64,000 nucleotides of DNA from Paenimyroides viscosum. Lineage in GTDB: Bacteria; Bacteroidota; Bacteroidia; Flavobacteriales; Flavobacteriaceae. The stretch spans positions 1 to 64,000 of the forward strand of contig NZ_RQTJ01000004.1 of the NCBI RefSeq assembly GCF_003858535.1, written 5' to 3'. The notes below the pieces were generated by a model, which worked only from the letters and a program-made list of their open reading frames with translations, made no database searches and was not told the DNA's origin. The position numbers and the translations under genes were made by a program. Shown here piece after piece: positions 26,909 to 35,796 of the stretch (positions are counted from its first letter, which is position 1; each line of letters opens with the position of its first letter).

Positions 26909-28135
26909 ATGAAAAGAAATTATAGTTTTATTCCTGTTTTTATGTTGCTGGGAATTTTCTCTTGTAACGATGATAATACTACCAAAACTGAAGCGGTTAC
27001 TTTGGGTGATCCGGTTGAAACACAGCAACCAAACACCAATTATAAGCCTGCTTTTGAAGGGCAAACGCGTATTGGAAGTGTAAAAACAGCTACAAATCTT
27101 AAAATTGATGTTATTGCTACCGGTATTGGTCGTCCGTGGGCGATTGTTGCAATGCCAAATAATAATTTGTTAGTGACCGATAAAAGTGGTTCAATGAAGA
27201 TTTTTTCTGAAATGGGAACAATGATGACCGAGGTTTCAGGATTTCCTGCTGTTGATGACGGTGGACAAGGTGGAATGTTAGATGTTGCGTTAGATCCTGA
27301 TTTCACATCAAACAGAATGATTTATTGGTCGTTTTCTGAATCATTTGGAAATGGAAATCTAACATCAATTGCTAAAGGAAAATTATCTGCAGATGAAAAA
27401 TCGATAGAAAATCCGACAGTAATTTACAGAGCAGAACCTTCATATAACGGCAGTTTACATTATGGAAGTCGCTTAGCTTTTGACGATGCCGGAAATTTAT
27501 ATGCAACTATAGGCGAGCGGTCTGATTTAGTTACACGTGCGCAAGCACAACAATTAGATAAAGCTTTGGGTAAAATTGTTCGAATTACTAAAAATGGTCA
27601 AGCGGTTTCGGGCAATCCGTTTATGTCTACAGCGAACGCAAAACCTGAAATATATTCTTACGGGCACAGAAATCCGCAAGGTTTAGCGTTTCATCCGGTT
27701 ACAAAGCAATTATGGGAATCGGAGTTTGGAGCCAAAGGCGGTGATGAGATTAATTTTATAGAGCCTGGTAAAAATTACGGTTGGCCAATTATTACGTATG
27801 GGTTGGAGTATAGCGGAAACAAAATAGGCGAGGGAATTACTCAAAAAGAAGGCATGGAGCAACCTATTTATTATTGGGATCCTTCGGTTTCGCCAAGTGG
27901 TATGGATTTTTATACCGGAAATGCAATTCCAGAATGGCAGCATAATTTATTTGTAGGTGCTTTAAGCGGTCAGCATATTATTCGTTTGGTCATTAAAAAC
28001 AATAAAGTAACGGGTGAAGAGCGTTTGCTCGCAGATAAAAACGAGCGTTTTCGCGATGTATTGGCATCGCACCAAAATCAGTCACTTTATGCGGTTACCG
28101 ATAACGGTAAAATCTATAGAATCAGTAAAAATTAA
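26909..28135 (+). CDS. PQQ-dependent sugar dehydrogenase lipoprotein
   Basis: The 408-residue protein has a lipoprotein leader IFSC (Cys19) and a six-bladed propeller of the glucose/sorbosone dehydrogenase family (PF07995). Recognisable blocks are GRPWAIVAMPNN, GGQGGMLDVALDPDF, HYGSRLAFDDAGNLY, YSYGHRNPQGLAFHP and GGDEINFIEPGKNYGWP. The soluble aldose sugar dehydrogenase YliI is the closest known type. It would oxidise sugars in the periplasm if PQQ is available; no pqq synthesis genes are in the window. A TAGGTTTG box at 26879-26886 may be its -7 element. Confidence 0.88.
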   Translation: MKRNYSFIPVFMLLGIFSCNDDNTTKTEAVTLGDPVETQQPNTNYKPAFEGQTRIGSVKTATNLKIDVIATGIGRPWAIVAMPNNNLLVTDKSGSMKIFSEMGTMMTEVSGFPAVDDGGQGGMLDVALDPDFTSNRMIYWSFSESFGNGNLTSIAKGKLSADEKSIENPTVIYRAEPSYNGSLHYGSRLAFDDAGNLYATIGERSDLVTRAQAQQLDKALGKIVRITKNGQAVSGNPFMSTANAKPEIYSYGHRNPQGLAFHPVTKQLWESEFGAKGGDEINFIEPGKNYGWPIITYGLEYSGNKIGEGITQKEGMEQPIYYWDPSVSPSGMDFYTGNAIPEWQHNLFVGALSGQHIIRLVIKNNKVTGEERLLADKNERFRDVLASHQNQSLYAVTDNGKIYRISKN

Positions 28136-28169
28136 ATAAAAAAAAACAATCTTCTCAAATTGCTTTTTT

Positions 28170-28589
28170 TTATTCAATATCCTTATCCATAATATCAGAT
28201 AGGTATCTGTTTTCTAAAACTTGCAATAAAGCATCGCGAGCATCCTGAAAAATACCGCGTAATCCACAGGTTGCTTCACAACAATCGTCACAGGTTGCAT
28301 AAAAATTCAAACTTACACACGGCAGCATAGCCAAAGGTCCGTTTACAACTCTGATAATGGAAGAAACTTTAGTTTTTTCTGGTTCCTGAGACAAAGTGTA
28401 ACCGCCAAATCTGCCACGATGGCTGGTTAAGAAACCTGCTTTTTTCAGTTCATGAAAAATATTTTCTAAAAAAGCCTGTGGAATTTTTTTCTCTCGGGAA
28501 ATGGTACTCATAAGCACAGGACCTCCTGCTTGATTCTTTGCAAGATACCCTAAAGCTTTTAGCGCATATTTCGATTTTTGTGATAGCAT
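28170..28589 (-). CDS. Rrf2-family transcriptional regulator with cysteine cluster
   Basis: The 139-residue protein has an N-terminal winged helix (SKYALKALGYLAKNQ, then PQAFLENIFHELKKAGFL and SHRGRFGGYTL) and a cluster of five cysteines, C91, C100, C103, C104 and C108, that could bind an iron-sulfur cluster as in IscR or NsrR. The spacing differs from IscR. ATG at 28589 is used; the longer frame needs TTG at 28595. It is divergent from a peroxiredoxin gene, and a perfect palindrome lies between them next to its own TAATTTTG box (reverse of 28609-28616), which suggests autoregulation and control of the peroxiredoxin. Confidence 0.88.
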   Translation of the reverse strand: MLSQKSKYALKALGYLAKNQAGGPVLMSTISREKKIPQAFLENIFHELKKAGFLTSHRGRFGGYTLSQEPEKTKVSSIIRVVNGPLAMLPCVSLNFYATCDDCCEATCGLRGIFQDARDALLQVLENRYLSDIMDKDIE

Positions 28590-28608
28590 ATACAAAATTG
28601 TCTGTTTA

Positions 28609-28689
28609 CAAAATTAACAATAATTTATTAGTAATAAACTTCATTGTTTTAGTGAAGATTTACTTATGTTTACTATTTTTGTGAAGATT
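28609..28689. promoter_or_regulatory. Divergent control region with palindromic operator candidate
   Basis: A perfect palindrome TTTATTA-G-TAATAAA lies at 28624-28638 between rrf2 and the peroxiredoxin gene. On the left, TAATTTTG (minus strand, 28616-28609) is a -7-type box for rrf2, so the palindrome falls in its -7 to -33 spacer. On the right, TATTTTTG at 28674-28681 is a -7-type box for the peroxiredoxin gene, and the sequence GTGAAGATT is repeated at 28652-28660 and 28681-28689. Regulation by the Rrf2 protein is inferred from position only. Confidence 0.5.
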
Positions 28690-28707
28690 AATTTAAAAAG
28701 ATAGAAT

Positions 28708-29334
28708 ATGTCATTAAGATTAGGAGATGTAGCACCAGACTTTACCGCTGATACCAGTTTAGGAATATTGAATTTTTATGATTATTTAGGTGATAGTTGG
28801 GGCGTTTTGTTTAGTCACCCAGCAGATTTTACACCTGTTTGTACTACAGAATTAGGTAAAACAGCAGTGTTAAAAGAAGAATTTGCAAAACGCAATGTAA
28901 AGCCTATTGCAATTAGTGTTGATGGTGTTGAAAGTCATAACAAATGGATTGAAGATATTAACGAAACACAGGCTGTTTCTGTGCAGTTTCCTATTATTGC
29001 AGATGAAGATAAAAAAGTTGCTGAATTGTACGATATGATACACCCAAATGCTAGTGAAACTGTAACGGTTCGCAGTGTATTTATTATCGATCCTACTAAA
29101 AAAGTTCGACTAACAATTACTTACCCAGCAAGTACAGGCAGAAATTTTAATGAAATTATTCGTGTTATAGATAGTTTACAGTTAACCGATCAGCATAAAT
29201 TAGCCACACCAGCCAATTGGAATAACGGTGATGATTGTATTGTTACACCTGCTGTTGATACTGCAAAAGCACAAGAAATTTTTGGCGAAGTAAACATAGT
29301 AAAACCCTATTTACGTTACGTAAAACAACCATAA
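28708..29334 (+). CDS. Peroxiredoxin, Prx6-like
   Basis: The 208-residue protein has the peroxidatic motif HPADFTPVCTTELG with Cys45, and the long C-terminal extension of the Prx6 subfamily, including TPANWNNGDDCIVTP with Cys177. Prx6-type enzymes act as one-cysteine peroxidases or use a late cysteine. No signal peptide is seen, so it acts in the cytoplasm on hydrogen and organic peroxides. It is transcribed divergently from an Rrf2 regulator with which it shares a palindromic control region, and it ends in a strong terminator. Confidence 0.93.
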   Translation: MSLRLGDVAPDFTADTSLGILNFYDYLGDSWGVLFSHPADFTPVCTTELGKTAVLKEEFAKRNVKPIAISVDGVESHNKWIEDINETQAVSVQFPIIADEDKKVAELYDMIHPNASETVTVRSVFIIDPTKKVRLTITYPASTGRNFNEIIRVIDSLQLTDQHKLATPANWNNGDDCIVTPAVDTAKAQEIFGEVNIVKPYLRYVKQP

Positions 29335-29339
29335 ACAAA

Positions 29340-29369
29340 ACCACCTTGATTTTATCAAGGTGTTTTTTT
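29340..29369. terminator. Bidirectional terminator between the peroxiredoxin gene and the 29368 lipoprotein
   Basis: CACCTTGAT (29342-29350) and ATCAAGGTG (29354-29362) form a nine-base stem with a three-base loop, followed by seven T. Confidence 0.88.
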
Positions 29370-30402
29370 ATAAATTAAATTCTATCAGCAGATATTCAGA
29401 TTTTGATACATCATCTTTTTGGTTTGTATGAACAGCTTCAACAATCAGACTTTTTTCATTGATCCAAAATAAAGTATTTGGTACAATTTTAAAATTTGTG
29501 AAGTTCGCTAGAAGCTTCTCTTTAAATCGAAAATTATTATCTAAACCTGAAATCACAAGCAAACAACCTACATCATTATTATTTGTTAATTCGGCAAATT
29601 GTTGCGATTCTTTATTGTAAATCGGCAACGTACTTTTATATTGAATTTTTTCTTGTGCATTTCGTTTGCTGTAGAAAGAATATATGGTTTCATTGTCTTC
29701 ATTAACCCTGAAAACATACGATTGCAGAACGGGAGAGAAACCAATTGGAGTTGCTAGATATTCTAATCCGGTTTCTTCTGAAGTTGCTTTAATAGGAACT
29801 TCAACTTGCTCTCCAGAATTTGTGCTAAAAGAATAAACACCCGTTTGACTATTAGTTTCGATGTTTCGTGTCGAAAAAATAAAAGTAGTATTTCCTTTGC
29901 GTCTGTTTTGCAGATAACTTTGCTTACTGATTAGCTTTACTGTACCGTATTTTTCAAACGATTTTGATTGATCATCATATACACCATTTAAATTGCTGTA
30001 TCGAATTTCGTTTAAATCAACAGATTCTAAAGAAAAATCATCTTTCATTTTAAAATGCTTTTTCTTTACAAAACCATTATAACTTAACGGATTGCTTCCG
30101 TACGAAAAATAATTAACTTCATAAAACTCATCTGATTCATTTACAAGAAAAATTCTTTGGGAAGGCGAATTTTCAATTGTTTTAATCTGACTTTTTATGG
30201 TATCTGTTGAAGCAAATAATGTGACTTGCTTATTGTTTACAAAATACAATTCATTTTGTTGCTCCTCAATATCAAAAGAAATCTCTTTAAATTGAATAAT
30301 GGTATCATTTACAGATGTTTGTTCTTGATTCGCTTCTTTTTTACAAGAAGCTATTGAAATTAAACCAATAACACAAACCGTTTTTATAATGATGTTTTTC
30401 AT
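29368..30402 (-). CDS. Hypothetical lipoprotein
   Basis: I do not recognise this 344-residue protein. It has a lipoprotein signal with ISIASC (Cys20), then a mostly beta-strand protein with repeated aromatic and charged strands that could be a beta-propeller or sandwich, and one late cysteine in VGCLLVISG. No catalytic motif is visible. It is located at the outer membrane or periplasm by signal. It follows the purL terminator on the minus strand, so it probably has its own promoter. Confidence 0.75.
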   Translation of the reverse strand: MKNIIIKTVCVIGLISIASCKKEANQEQTSVNDTIIQFKEISFDIEEQQNELYFVNNKQVTLFASTDTIKSQIKTIENSPSQRIFLVNESDEFYEVNYFSYGSNPLSYNGFVKKKHFKMKDDFSLESVDLNEIRYSNLNGVYDDQSKSFEKYGTVKLISKQSYLQNRRKGNTTFIFSTRNIETNSQTGVYSFSTNSGEQVEVPIKATSEETGLEYLATPIGFSPVLQSYVFRVNEDNETIYSFYSKRNAQEKIQYKSTLPIYNKESQQFAELTNNNDVGCLLVISGLDNNFRFKEKLLANFTNFKIVPNTLFWINEKSLIVEAVHTNQKDDVSKSEYLLIEFNL

Positions 30403-30423
30403 AAATTAATCTTTAAATGAACA

Positions 30424-30446
30424 AAAGCACCCGAAGGTGCTTTCAA
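30424..30446 (-). terminator. Terminator of purL
   Basis: AAAGCACC (30424-30431) and GGTGCTTT (30436-30443) form an eight-base stem closed by the tetraloop CGAA. On the minus strand it is followed by TTTTG. Confidence 0.8.
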
Positions 30447-30447
30447 A

Positions 30448-33400
30448 TTATTTTTTATTAGTTACACACCAATTGCGTGCGTTAACAAAAGCTTCAACCC
30501 ATGGAGAAACTTCGTCTTTTCTTCCTGCCGGGTAATTTGCCCAGTTCCAAGGAAACACAGAACGCTCAATATGCGGCATTGTAACCAAGTGTCTTCCTGT
30601 TGTATCGCACATCATGGCTGTATTATAGTCAGATCCGTTCGGGTTTGCCGGATATGCATCGTAGGCATATTTTGCAACAATGTTGTATTCGTTTTCGCTG
30701 TTTGGCAAATTGAATTTACCTTCACCATGCGAAATCCAAACTCCTAATGTTGTACCAGCTAAAGTTGACAACATAATTGAATTATTTTGTTGAACTTTTA
30801 CCGAAACGAAGTTCGATTCGTGTTTTTGCGAGGTATTATGATGCATTTTTCCATGCACTTCATGATCCGGATTGATCAATTCTAATTCCATAAACAACTG
30901 GCAACCGTTACAAATACCAACCGACATAGTATCAGGACGAGCAAAGAAATTCTTTAATGCCGTATTTGCCTTTTCGTTGTACATAAATGCACCAGCCCAA
31001 CCTTTTGCCGAACCTAAAACATCTGAATTCGAAAATCCACCAACAGCACCAATAAACTGAATATCTTCTAATGTTTCACGACCCGAAATTAAATCGGTCA
31101 TGTGAACGTCTTTTACATCAAAACCAGCTAAAAACATTGCATTAGCCATTTCTCTTTCAGAATTAGATCCTTTTTCACGAATAATTGCTGCTTTTGGTTT
31201 TGCACCTGCATTAATTACTGGTTTCGCTCCATTAAAATGGGATGGGAAATTAAACTGTAAAGGTTGTTTTTTATAGTTCATTAAACGCTCGCGCGCCATA
31301 CCGTTTTTAGATTGTTTTTTATCTAAATAATACGATGTAATGAACCAAGTATCACGTAATTCGTTAATATTAAAATTATACAAATCTTTACCAAAGAATA
31401 CTTTTAGTTCATGACCTTCAGACGGAACCCCAATTTTTACAAACTCAATTCCGTTTAAAGACATTTTGTTTTCAAAAGCTACATCACTTTGTGCTTGTAA
31501 AACAACTGCAATGTTTTCGTTGAATAATGCTTTAATTAAATCTGGTTCGTTTAATCCTGTTAAATCAATATCTGCATCTAAATTATAGCCTGCAAAACAC
31601 ATTTCTAACAAGGTCGTGATTAATCCACCCGAACCAACATCGTGACCTGCAGCAATTTGATTATCGTTGATTAAATCTTGAATGGTATTAAATGCTTTTT
31701 TGAAATAAGCAGCATCTGTTATTGTTGGAACATCGTTACCGATCTTGTTTAAAATCTGTGCAAAAGCTGATCCTCCAAGTTTAAGTTTGTCTTTAGATAA
31801 GTTAACGTAATATATTGAGCCTGAGCTTTTTGATAAAACTGGTTCAACTACTTTTTTAATATCAGAACAGTTTCCTGCTGCTGAAATAATTACCGTTCCC
31901 GGAGCAATAACGTCTCCTTCAGGATATTTCTGTTTCATTGAAAGGGAATCTTTTCCTGTTGGGATATTAATTCCTAATTCAATCGCAAAATCAGCACAAC
32001 CTTTTACAGCTTGATACAAACGCGCATCTTCACCTTTATTGTTACAAGCCCACATCCAGTTTGCAGATAATGAAATTCCGCTTATACCGTCTTTTATAGG
32101 TGCAAAAATAATGTTCGATAGTGCTTCACCAATGGCGTTTCTACTTCCTGCAACGGGATCAACCAAAGCAGTAATAGGCGAGTGCCCTACAGTTGTTGCA
32201 ATACCTTCTTTTCCTTTAAAATCAAGTGCCATAACACCCACATTGTTTAAAGGCAATTGTAACGTACCAACACATTGTTGTTTAGCAACTTTTCCGCCAA
32301 CACAACGGTCAACTTTATTGGTTAACCAATCTTTACAAGCAACAGATTCTAATTGTAAAACTTGGTTTAAGTAGTTATAAACTTCTTCTTTTTCGTATTC
32401 TAAATCTGCATAATTATAAACAACAGTTTCATCGTTCATAATTGTTTTTGGCGATGAACCAAACATATCTTCTAAAGCAAAATCCATTGGTTTTGCTCCG
32501 TTTGTAGCCGATTCAAAAGTAAAACGGTGGTTGTTTGTAACTTCACCTACATTGTACATTGGCGAACGCTCACGGTCTGCAACACGTTTTAATATTTCAA
32601 TATCGTTTTTACCAATAACCAATCCCATACGTTCTTGCGATTCGTTACCAATGATTTCTTTAGCCGATAAGGTAGGATCACCAACAGGTAATTTATCTAA
32701 ATCGATTAATCCACCGGTGTTTTCAACCAATTCAGACAAACAGTTTAAGTGTCCACCTGCACCGTGATCGTGAATTGATACGATTGGGTTAATGTCGGCT
32801 TCAACCATACCACGCACCGCATTCGCAGCACGTTTTTGCATTTCTGGGTTTGAACGTTGAATGGCGTTTAATTCGATACCAGATCCAAACGCACCTGTAT
32901 CTGCAGATGAAACTGCTGCACCACCCATACCAATACGGTAGTTTTCCCCACCTAAAATTACAATTTGATCGCCTGGTTTGGGTTCGTGTTTCTTAGCTTG
33001 CTCTTCTTTTCCGTAACCAATACCGCCCGCCTGCATAATTACTTTGTCGTAACCTAATTTTCTAGCCTGTGCTGAGCCTGTCGAAGTATTTTCTTCGTGT
33101 TCAAAAGTTAAAACAGAACCGGTAATTAATGGTTGACCGAATTTGTTTCCAAAATCTGAAGCTCCGTTTGATGCTTTGATTAAGATATCCATTGGTGTTT
33201 GGTACAACCAATTACGCTCTTTCATTCCGTTTTCCCATTCACGATCGCCAACCAAACGTGAATAAGATGTCATGTAAATCGCTGTTCCTGCCAATGGCAA
33301 CGAACCTTGACCACCTGCTAAACGGTCGCGAATTTCACCCCCCGAACCTGTTGCTGCACCGTTGAATGGTTCAACCGTAGTAGGGAAGTTATGAGTTTCT

Positions 33401-34137
33401 GCTTTTAATGAAATTACCGAATCAAAGTCTTTTTCTGAATAGAAATCAGGTTTATCGGCAGAATTTGGAGCAAATTGAGTTACACGCGGACCTTTTACAA
33501 AAGCTACGTTGTCTTTATATGCTGAAACAATTCCGTTTGGATTGGTTTCAGAAGTACTTTTAATTAATTTGAATAAAGAAGTTGGTTGTTCTTCGCCATC
33601 GATTACAAAAGTTCCATTGAAAATTTTATGACGACAGTGTTCTGAATTTACTTGTGAAAATCCAAAAACTTCAGAATCGGTTAATTTTCTACCAATTTTG
33701 TTAGCAACATTGTTTAAGTAAGCAACTTCTTCATTACTTAATGCTAAACCTTCTTGTTGGTTATAGGCTGCAATATCTTCAATTTCTAAAATAGGTTGTG
33801 GTTCAACATTAACCGTAAACATATCTTGGGTAAGAGAAGTGTATTTTTGAGAAATCATTGGATCGAAATCACTGAAATCTTCTGTTGTTTTTTGAAATTC
33901 TTCAATACGGATAATTCCGTTCACACCCATATTTTGTGTGATTTCTACCGCATTTGTACTCCACGGAGTAATCATTGCGGCACGTGGACCAACGAAATTT
34001 TGAGTTATTGAAGGTGTTTCTATTTGCGTAGCATTGCCAAACAGCCAATTTAGTTTTGCTACATCTTCTGTGTTTAAAGGAATTGAGGTTTGTACAGCGT
34101 AAACTATACCAGACGCATTTTCAAAAAATTGAATCAT
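30448..34137 (-). CDS. purL: Phosphoribosylformylglycinamidine synthase, full-length PurL
   Basis: The 1229-residue protein combines the ATP-dependent synthase and the glutamine amidotransferase in one chain, like E. coli PurL. The synthase part has SEHCRHK, KAETHNFPT, GGEIRDR and HDHGAGG. The amidotransferase part has GICNGCQ with nucleophile Cys1076 and HGEGKF later. It makes FGAM in the fourth step of purine synthesis. Around residues 351-357 there is a short TSTGSAQ insertion coded by a sequence resembling a dispersed flavobacterial repeat. No other pur gene is adjacent. A good Bacteroidetes-type promoter lies upstream. Confidence 0.97.
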   Translation of the reverse strand: MIQFFENASGIVYAVQTSIPLNTEDVAKLNWLFGNATQIETPSITQNFVGPRAAMITPWSTNAVEITQNMGVNGIIRIEEFQKTTEDFSDFDPMISQKYTSLTQDMFTVNVEPQPILEIEDIAAYNQQEGLALSNEEVAYLNNVANKIGRKLTDSEVFGFSQVNSEHCRHKIFNGTFVIDGEEQPTSLFKLIKSTSETNPNGIVSAYKDNVAFVKGPRVTQFAPNSADKPDFYSEKDFDSVISLKAETHNFPTTVEPFNGAATGSGGEIRDRLAGGQGSLPLAGTAIYMTSYSRLVGDREWENGMKERNWLYQTPMDILIKASNGASDFGNKFGQPLITGSVLTFEHEENTSTGSAQARKLGYDKVIMQAGGIGYGKEEQAKKHEPKPGDQIVILGGENYRIGMGGAAVSSADTGAFGSGIELNAIQRSNPEMQKRAANAVRGMVEADINPIVSIHDHGAGGHLNCLSELVENTGGLIDLDKLPVGDPTLSAKEIIGNESQERMGLVIGKNDIEILKRVADRERSPMYNVGEVTNNHRFTFESATNGAKPMDFALEDMFGSSPKTIMNDETVVYNYADLEYEKEEVYNYLNQVLQLESVACKDWLTNKVDRCVGGKVAKQQCVGTLQLPLNNVGVMALDFKGKEGIATTVGHSPITALVDPVAGSRNAIGEALSNIIFAPIKDGISGISLSANWMWACNNKGEDARLYQAVKGCADFAIELGINIPTGKDSLSMKQKYPEGDVIAPGTVIISAAGNCSDIKKVVEPVLSKSSGSIYYVNLSKDKLKLGGSAFAQILNKIGNDVPTITDAAYFKKAFNTIQDLINDNQIAAGHDVGSGGLITTLLEMCFAGYNLDADIDLTGLNEPDLIKALFNENIAVVLQAQSDVAFENKMSLNGIEFVKIGVPSEGHELKVFFGKDLYNFNINELRDTWFITSYYLDKKQSKNGMARERLMNYKKQPLQFNFPSHFNGAKPVINAGAKPKAAIIREKGSNSEREMANAMFLAGFDVKDVHMTDLISGRETLEDIQFIGAVGGFSNSDVLGSAKGWAGAFMYNEKANTALKNFFARPDTMSVGICNGCQLFMELELINPDHEVHGKMHHNTSQKHESNFVSVKVQQNNSIMLSTLAGTTLGVWISHGEGKFNLPNSENEYNIVAKYAYDAYPANPNGSDYNTAMMCDTTGRHLVTMPHIERSVFPWNWANYPAGRKDEVSPWVEAFVNARNWCVTNKK
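33067..33087 (-). repeat. Repeat-like 21-base in-frame insertion within purL
   Basis: On the coding strand the bases run ACTTCGACAGGCTCAGCACA plus one G, a sequence very like the CTTCGACA(A/G)GCTCAGCACAG motif I recall as a common dispersed repeat in flavobacterial genomes. It codes for TSTGSAQ, between HEEN and ARKLGYDKV, where related PurL proteins would be continuous. The frame is kept. This reading depends on memory of the repeat and of relatives and needs an alignment. Confidence 0.45.
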
Positions 34138-34178
34138 CGTTAAAAGATTTGTTGTGTGTGTTGTTTGAAAATAAAGAA

Positions 34179-34209
34179 CAAAATTACTACTAAAAATTCA
34201 TATTAGCAA
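34179..34209 (-). promoter_or_regulatory. Promoter of purL
   Basis: On the minus strand, TTG (34209-34207) and TAATTTTG (34186-34179) are separated by 20 bases, close to the Bacteroidetes TTTG-N19-TAnnTTTG arrangement. The -7 box ends 42 bases before the purL start. Confidence 0.5.
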
Positions 34210-34211
34210 TA

Positions 34212-35729
34212 CTAATCTGCCGAAGAACTAACGTGTTGGTATGCACCTAAATCTGCCGAAGTTAGTCTGCTTTTTCCTAATAAATCTTGTGGAACTTGCT
34301 GTGCAAAAAGTAAATTACCATAATTAATTAAGGAAGTGGCTTTTTCAGTAATCATTAATTCATTTTTATTTGTATTGTAAAAATACGGTTGATGTTCGTT
34401 GAAATTTTTAGCAATTAAACAGTTATTGAAATTGGTAATGTTGCTAAAATTGTAAGGGAAACTGTCGGTATTAAACCTATTCGCCGAATTTAAAAACTTG
34501 ACTAACGAATATTCAAACTTAAAGGTGAAATTAGTCTCTTTATTTGCTGGAACCATCAATAACGATTCGCTTGCATTTCCGTAAATAATACTGTTTTTAA
34601 AATGTGCATTTAACGCAAAAGCATTTGTACCATCGCCATTATTCATTACTACCGCCGTTTGATTTTGTCGACTCCAGAAGTTAGCAAAAGTACAATGAGT
34701 AAAATCGTAAGTTCCGCCAAAATTAATGTTTAAGCCTGCAACACCGCAGTTATTGGTTACAATGTTTTTACCAATTACGTTTGCAACCTGTAAAAGAAGT
34801 GCGTTTTTTTCGCAATTATAAATTTGTAAATTGGTAAGGTTAACAGGAAGTTTGTTTTTATTTATAAATAAACCGTCAACGGCATTTTTAATAATTGCAT
34901 TTGATATTGAAGCATCACTATCTTGACTAATCCAAATACCATCCCATTGCCCCGGAGTATCTTCAAAACTTGGTTCTAAACGATCGCCTTGAAAAACAGC
35001 AAGATTTTCTATAGATCCATTAACATTAAGATTAGCATTAGGAAAGGTAACCAAACCCGAATTTCTGTGAAAATGTACTTGTGTTCCTTCTGATACATTT
35101 AAGGTTTTATTAGGTGGAACAGCTGCATAACCATAAATTACATAGGGTTTGTTGTTATTCCATTCTAATTCGTTACCATTTGTAGCATCATTTTCATCTA
35201 AAAAGAAACCATAAATTTTAGTGTCGCCAAAGTTTAAGCTTTCATAAGATCCGTCTTCAAATTTTTGTGGATAAAGAAAAACAGCATCTTTTACCAAGGT
35301 TACCAAATTTACTTTTTGCTGATTGCTGCCTGCCTGAAACAGAATTTCATCGGTATATAAAAACTCTTTTCCGTTGGTTTGCTGTTTGATATCAACTGTG
35401 GTTTCAACAAAAATAAACAGACTGTCTTTTGCTAAAAGTTCAATGTTTTCGAAACTTTTTCCAGGCATTCCATCAACCATTAATCTAAAGTTTGAACTTT
35501 CTCCTTTCCCTAACTTAATAGAAGGAATTTTAATGTCTTTATTGCTTTTGTTGTACACTTTTAAATTGTAAGTGCTTGATCCAATGTTCGAAAAAATAGT
35601 ATCAAGATAAACAGTGTCTTTAGAAAAAGCTAATTCTGAACCGGTTGCAGGTTCAAAATTAAAATCATCGCGGCAAGATGCTAAGCTAATGATGCTTACT
35701 AAAAGAATTATATGGTATAAAAATTTCAT
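34212..35729 (-). CDS. Right-handed beta-helix lipoprotein, function unknown
   Basis: The 505-residue protein has a lipoprotein signal SLASC (Cys19), an N-terminal domain (about 25-130) that looks like an immunoglobulin-type module, then repeating short strands with asparagine ladders (GTQVHFHRNSG, NAIIKNAVDGLFINKN, NCGVAGLNINFGG, FKNSIIYGNASES) typical of parallel beta-helix proteins. I see no pectate lyase catalytic signature. It is probably an outer-membrane or periplasmic carbohydrate- or adhesion-related protein. It lies upstream of purL on the same strand but purL has its own promoter. Confidence 0.78.
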   Translation of the reverse strand: MKFLYHIILLVSIISLASCRDDFNFEPATGSELAFSKDTVYLDTIFSNIGSSTYNLKVYNKSNKDIKIPSIKLGKGESSNFRLMVDGMPGKSFENIELLAKDSLFIFVETTVDIKQQTNGKEFLYTDEILFQAGSNQQKVNLVTLVKDAVFLYPQKFEDGSYESLNFGDTKIYGFFLDENDATNGNELEWNNNKPYVIYGYAAVPPNKTLNVSEGTQVHFHRNSGLVTFPNANLNVNGSIENLAVFQGDRLEPSFEDTPGQWDGIWISQDSDASISNAIIKNAVDGLFINKNKLPVNLTNLQIYNCEKNALLLQVANVIGKNIVTNNCGVAGLNINFGGTYDFTHCTFANFWSRQNQTAVVMNNGDGTNAFALNAHFKNSIIYGNASESLLMVPANKETNFTFKFEYSLVKFLNSANRFNTDSFPYNFSNITNFNNCLIAKNFNEHQPYFYNTNKNELMITEKATSLINYGNLLFAQQVPQDLLGKSRLTSADLGAYQHVSSSAD

Positions 35730-35796
35730 TTATTGTTTCTGTATTTGGGTTTTATTAAAAGTAACGAAAATTTACAAAATTATGATGTGTAATAAG

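Noticed and set aside
28136..28169. Terminator between the sugar dehydrogenase and rrf2 genes
   Set aside because: The only complementarity is CAAT/ATTG within A and T tracts, too weak to call, although termination there would be expected.
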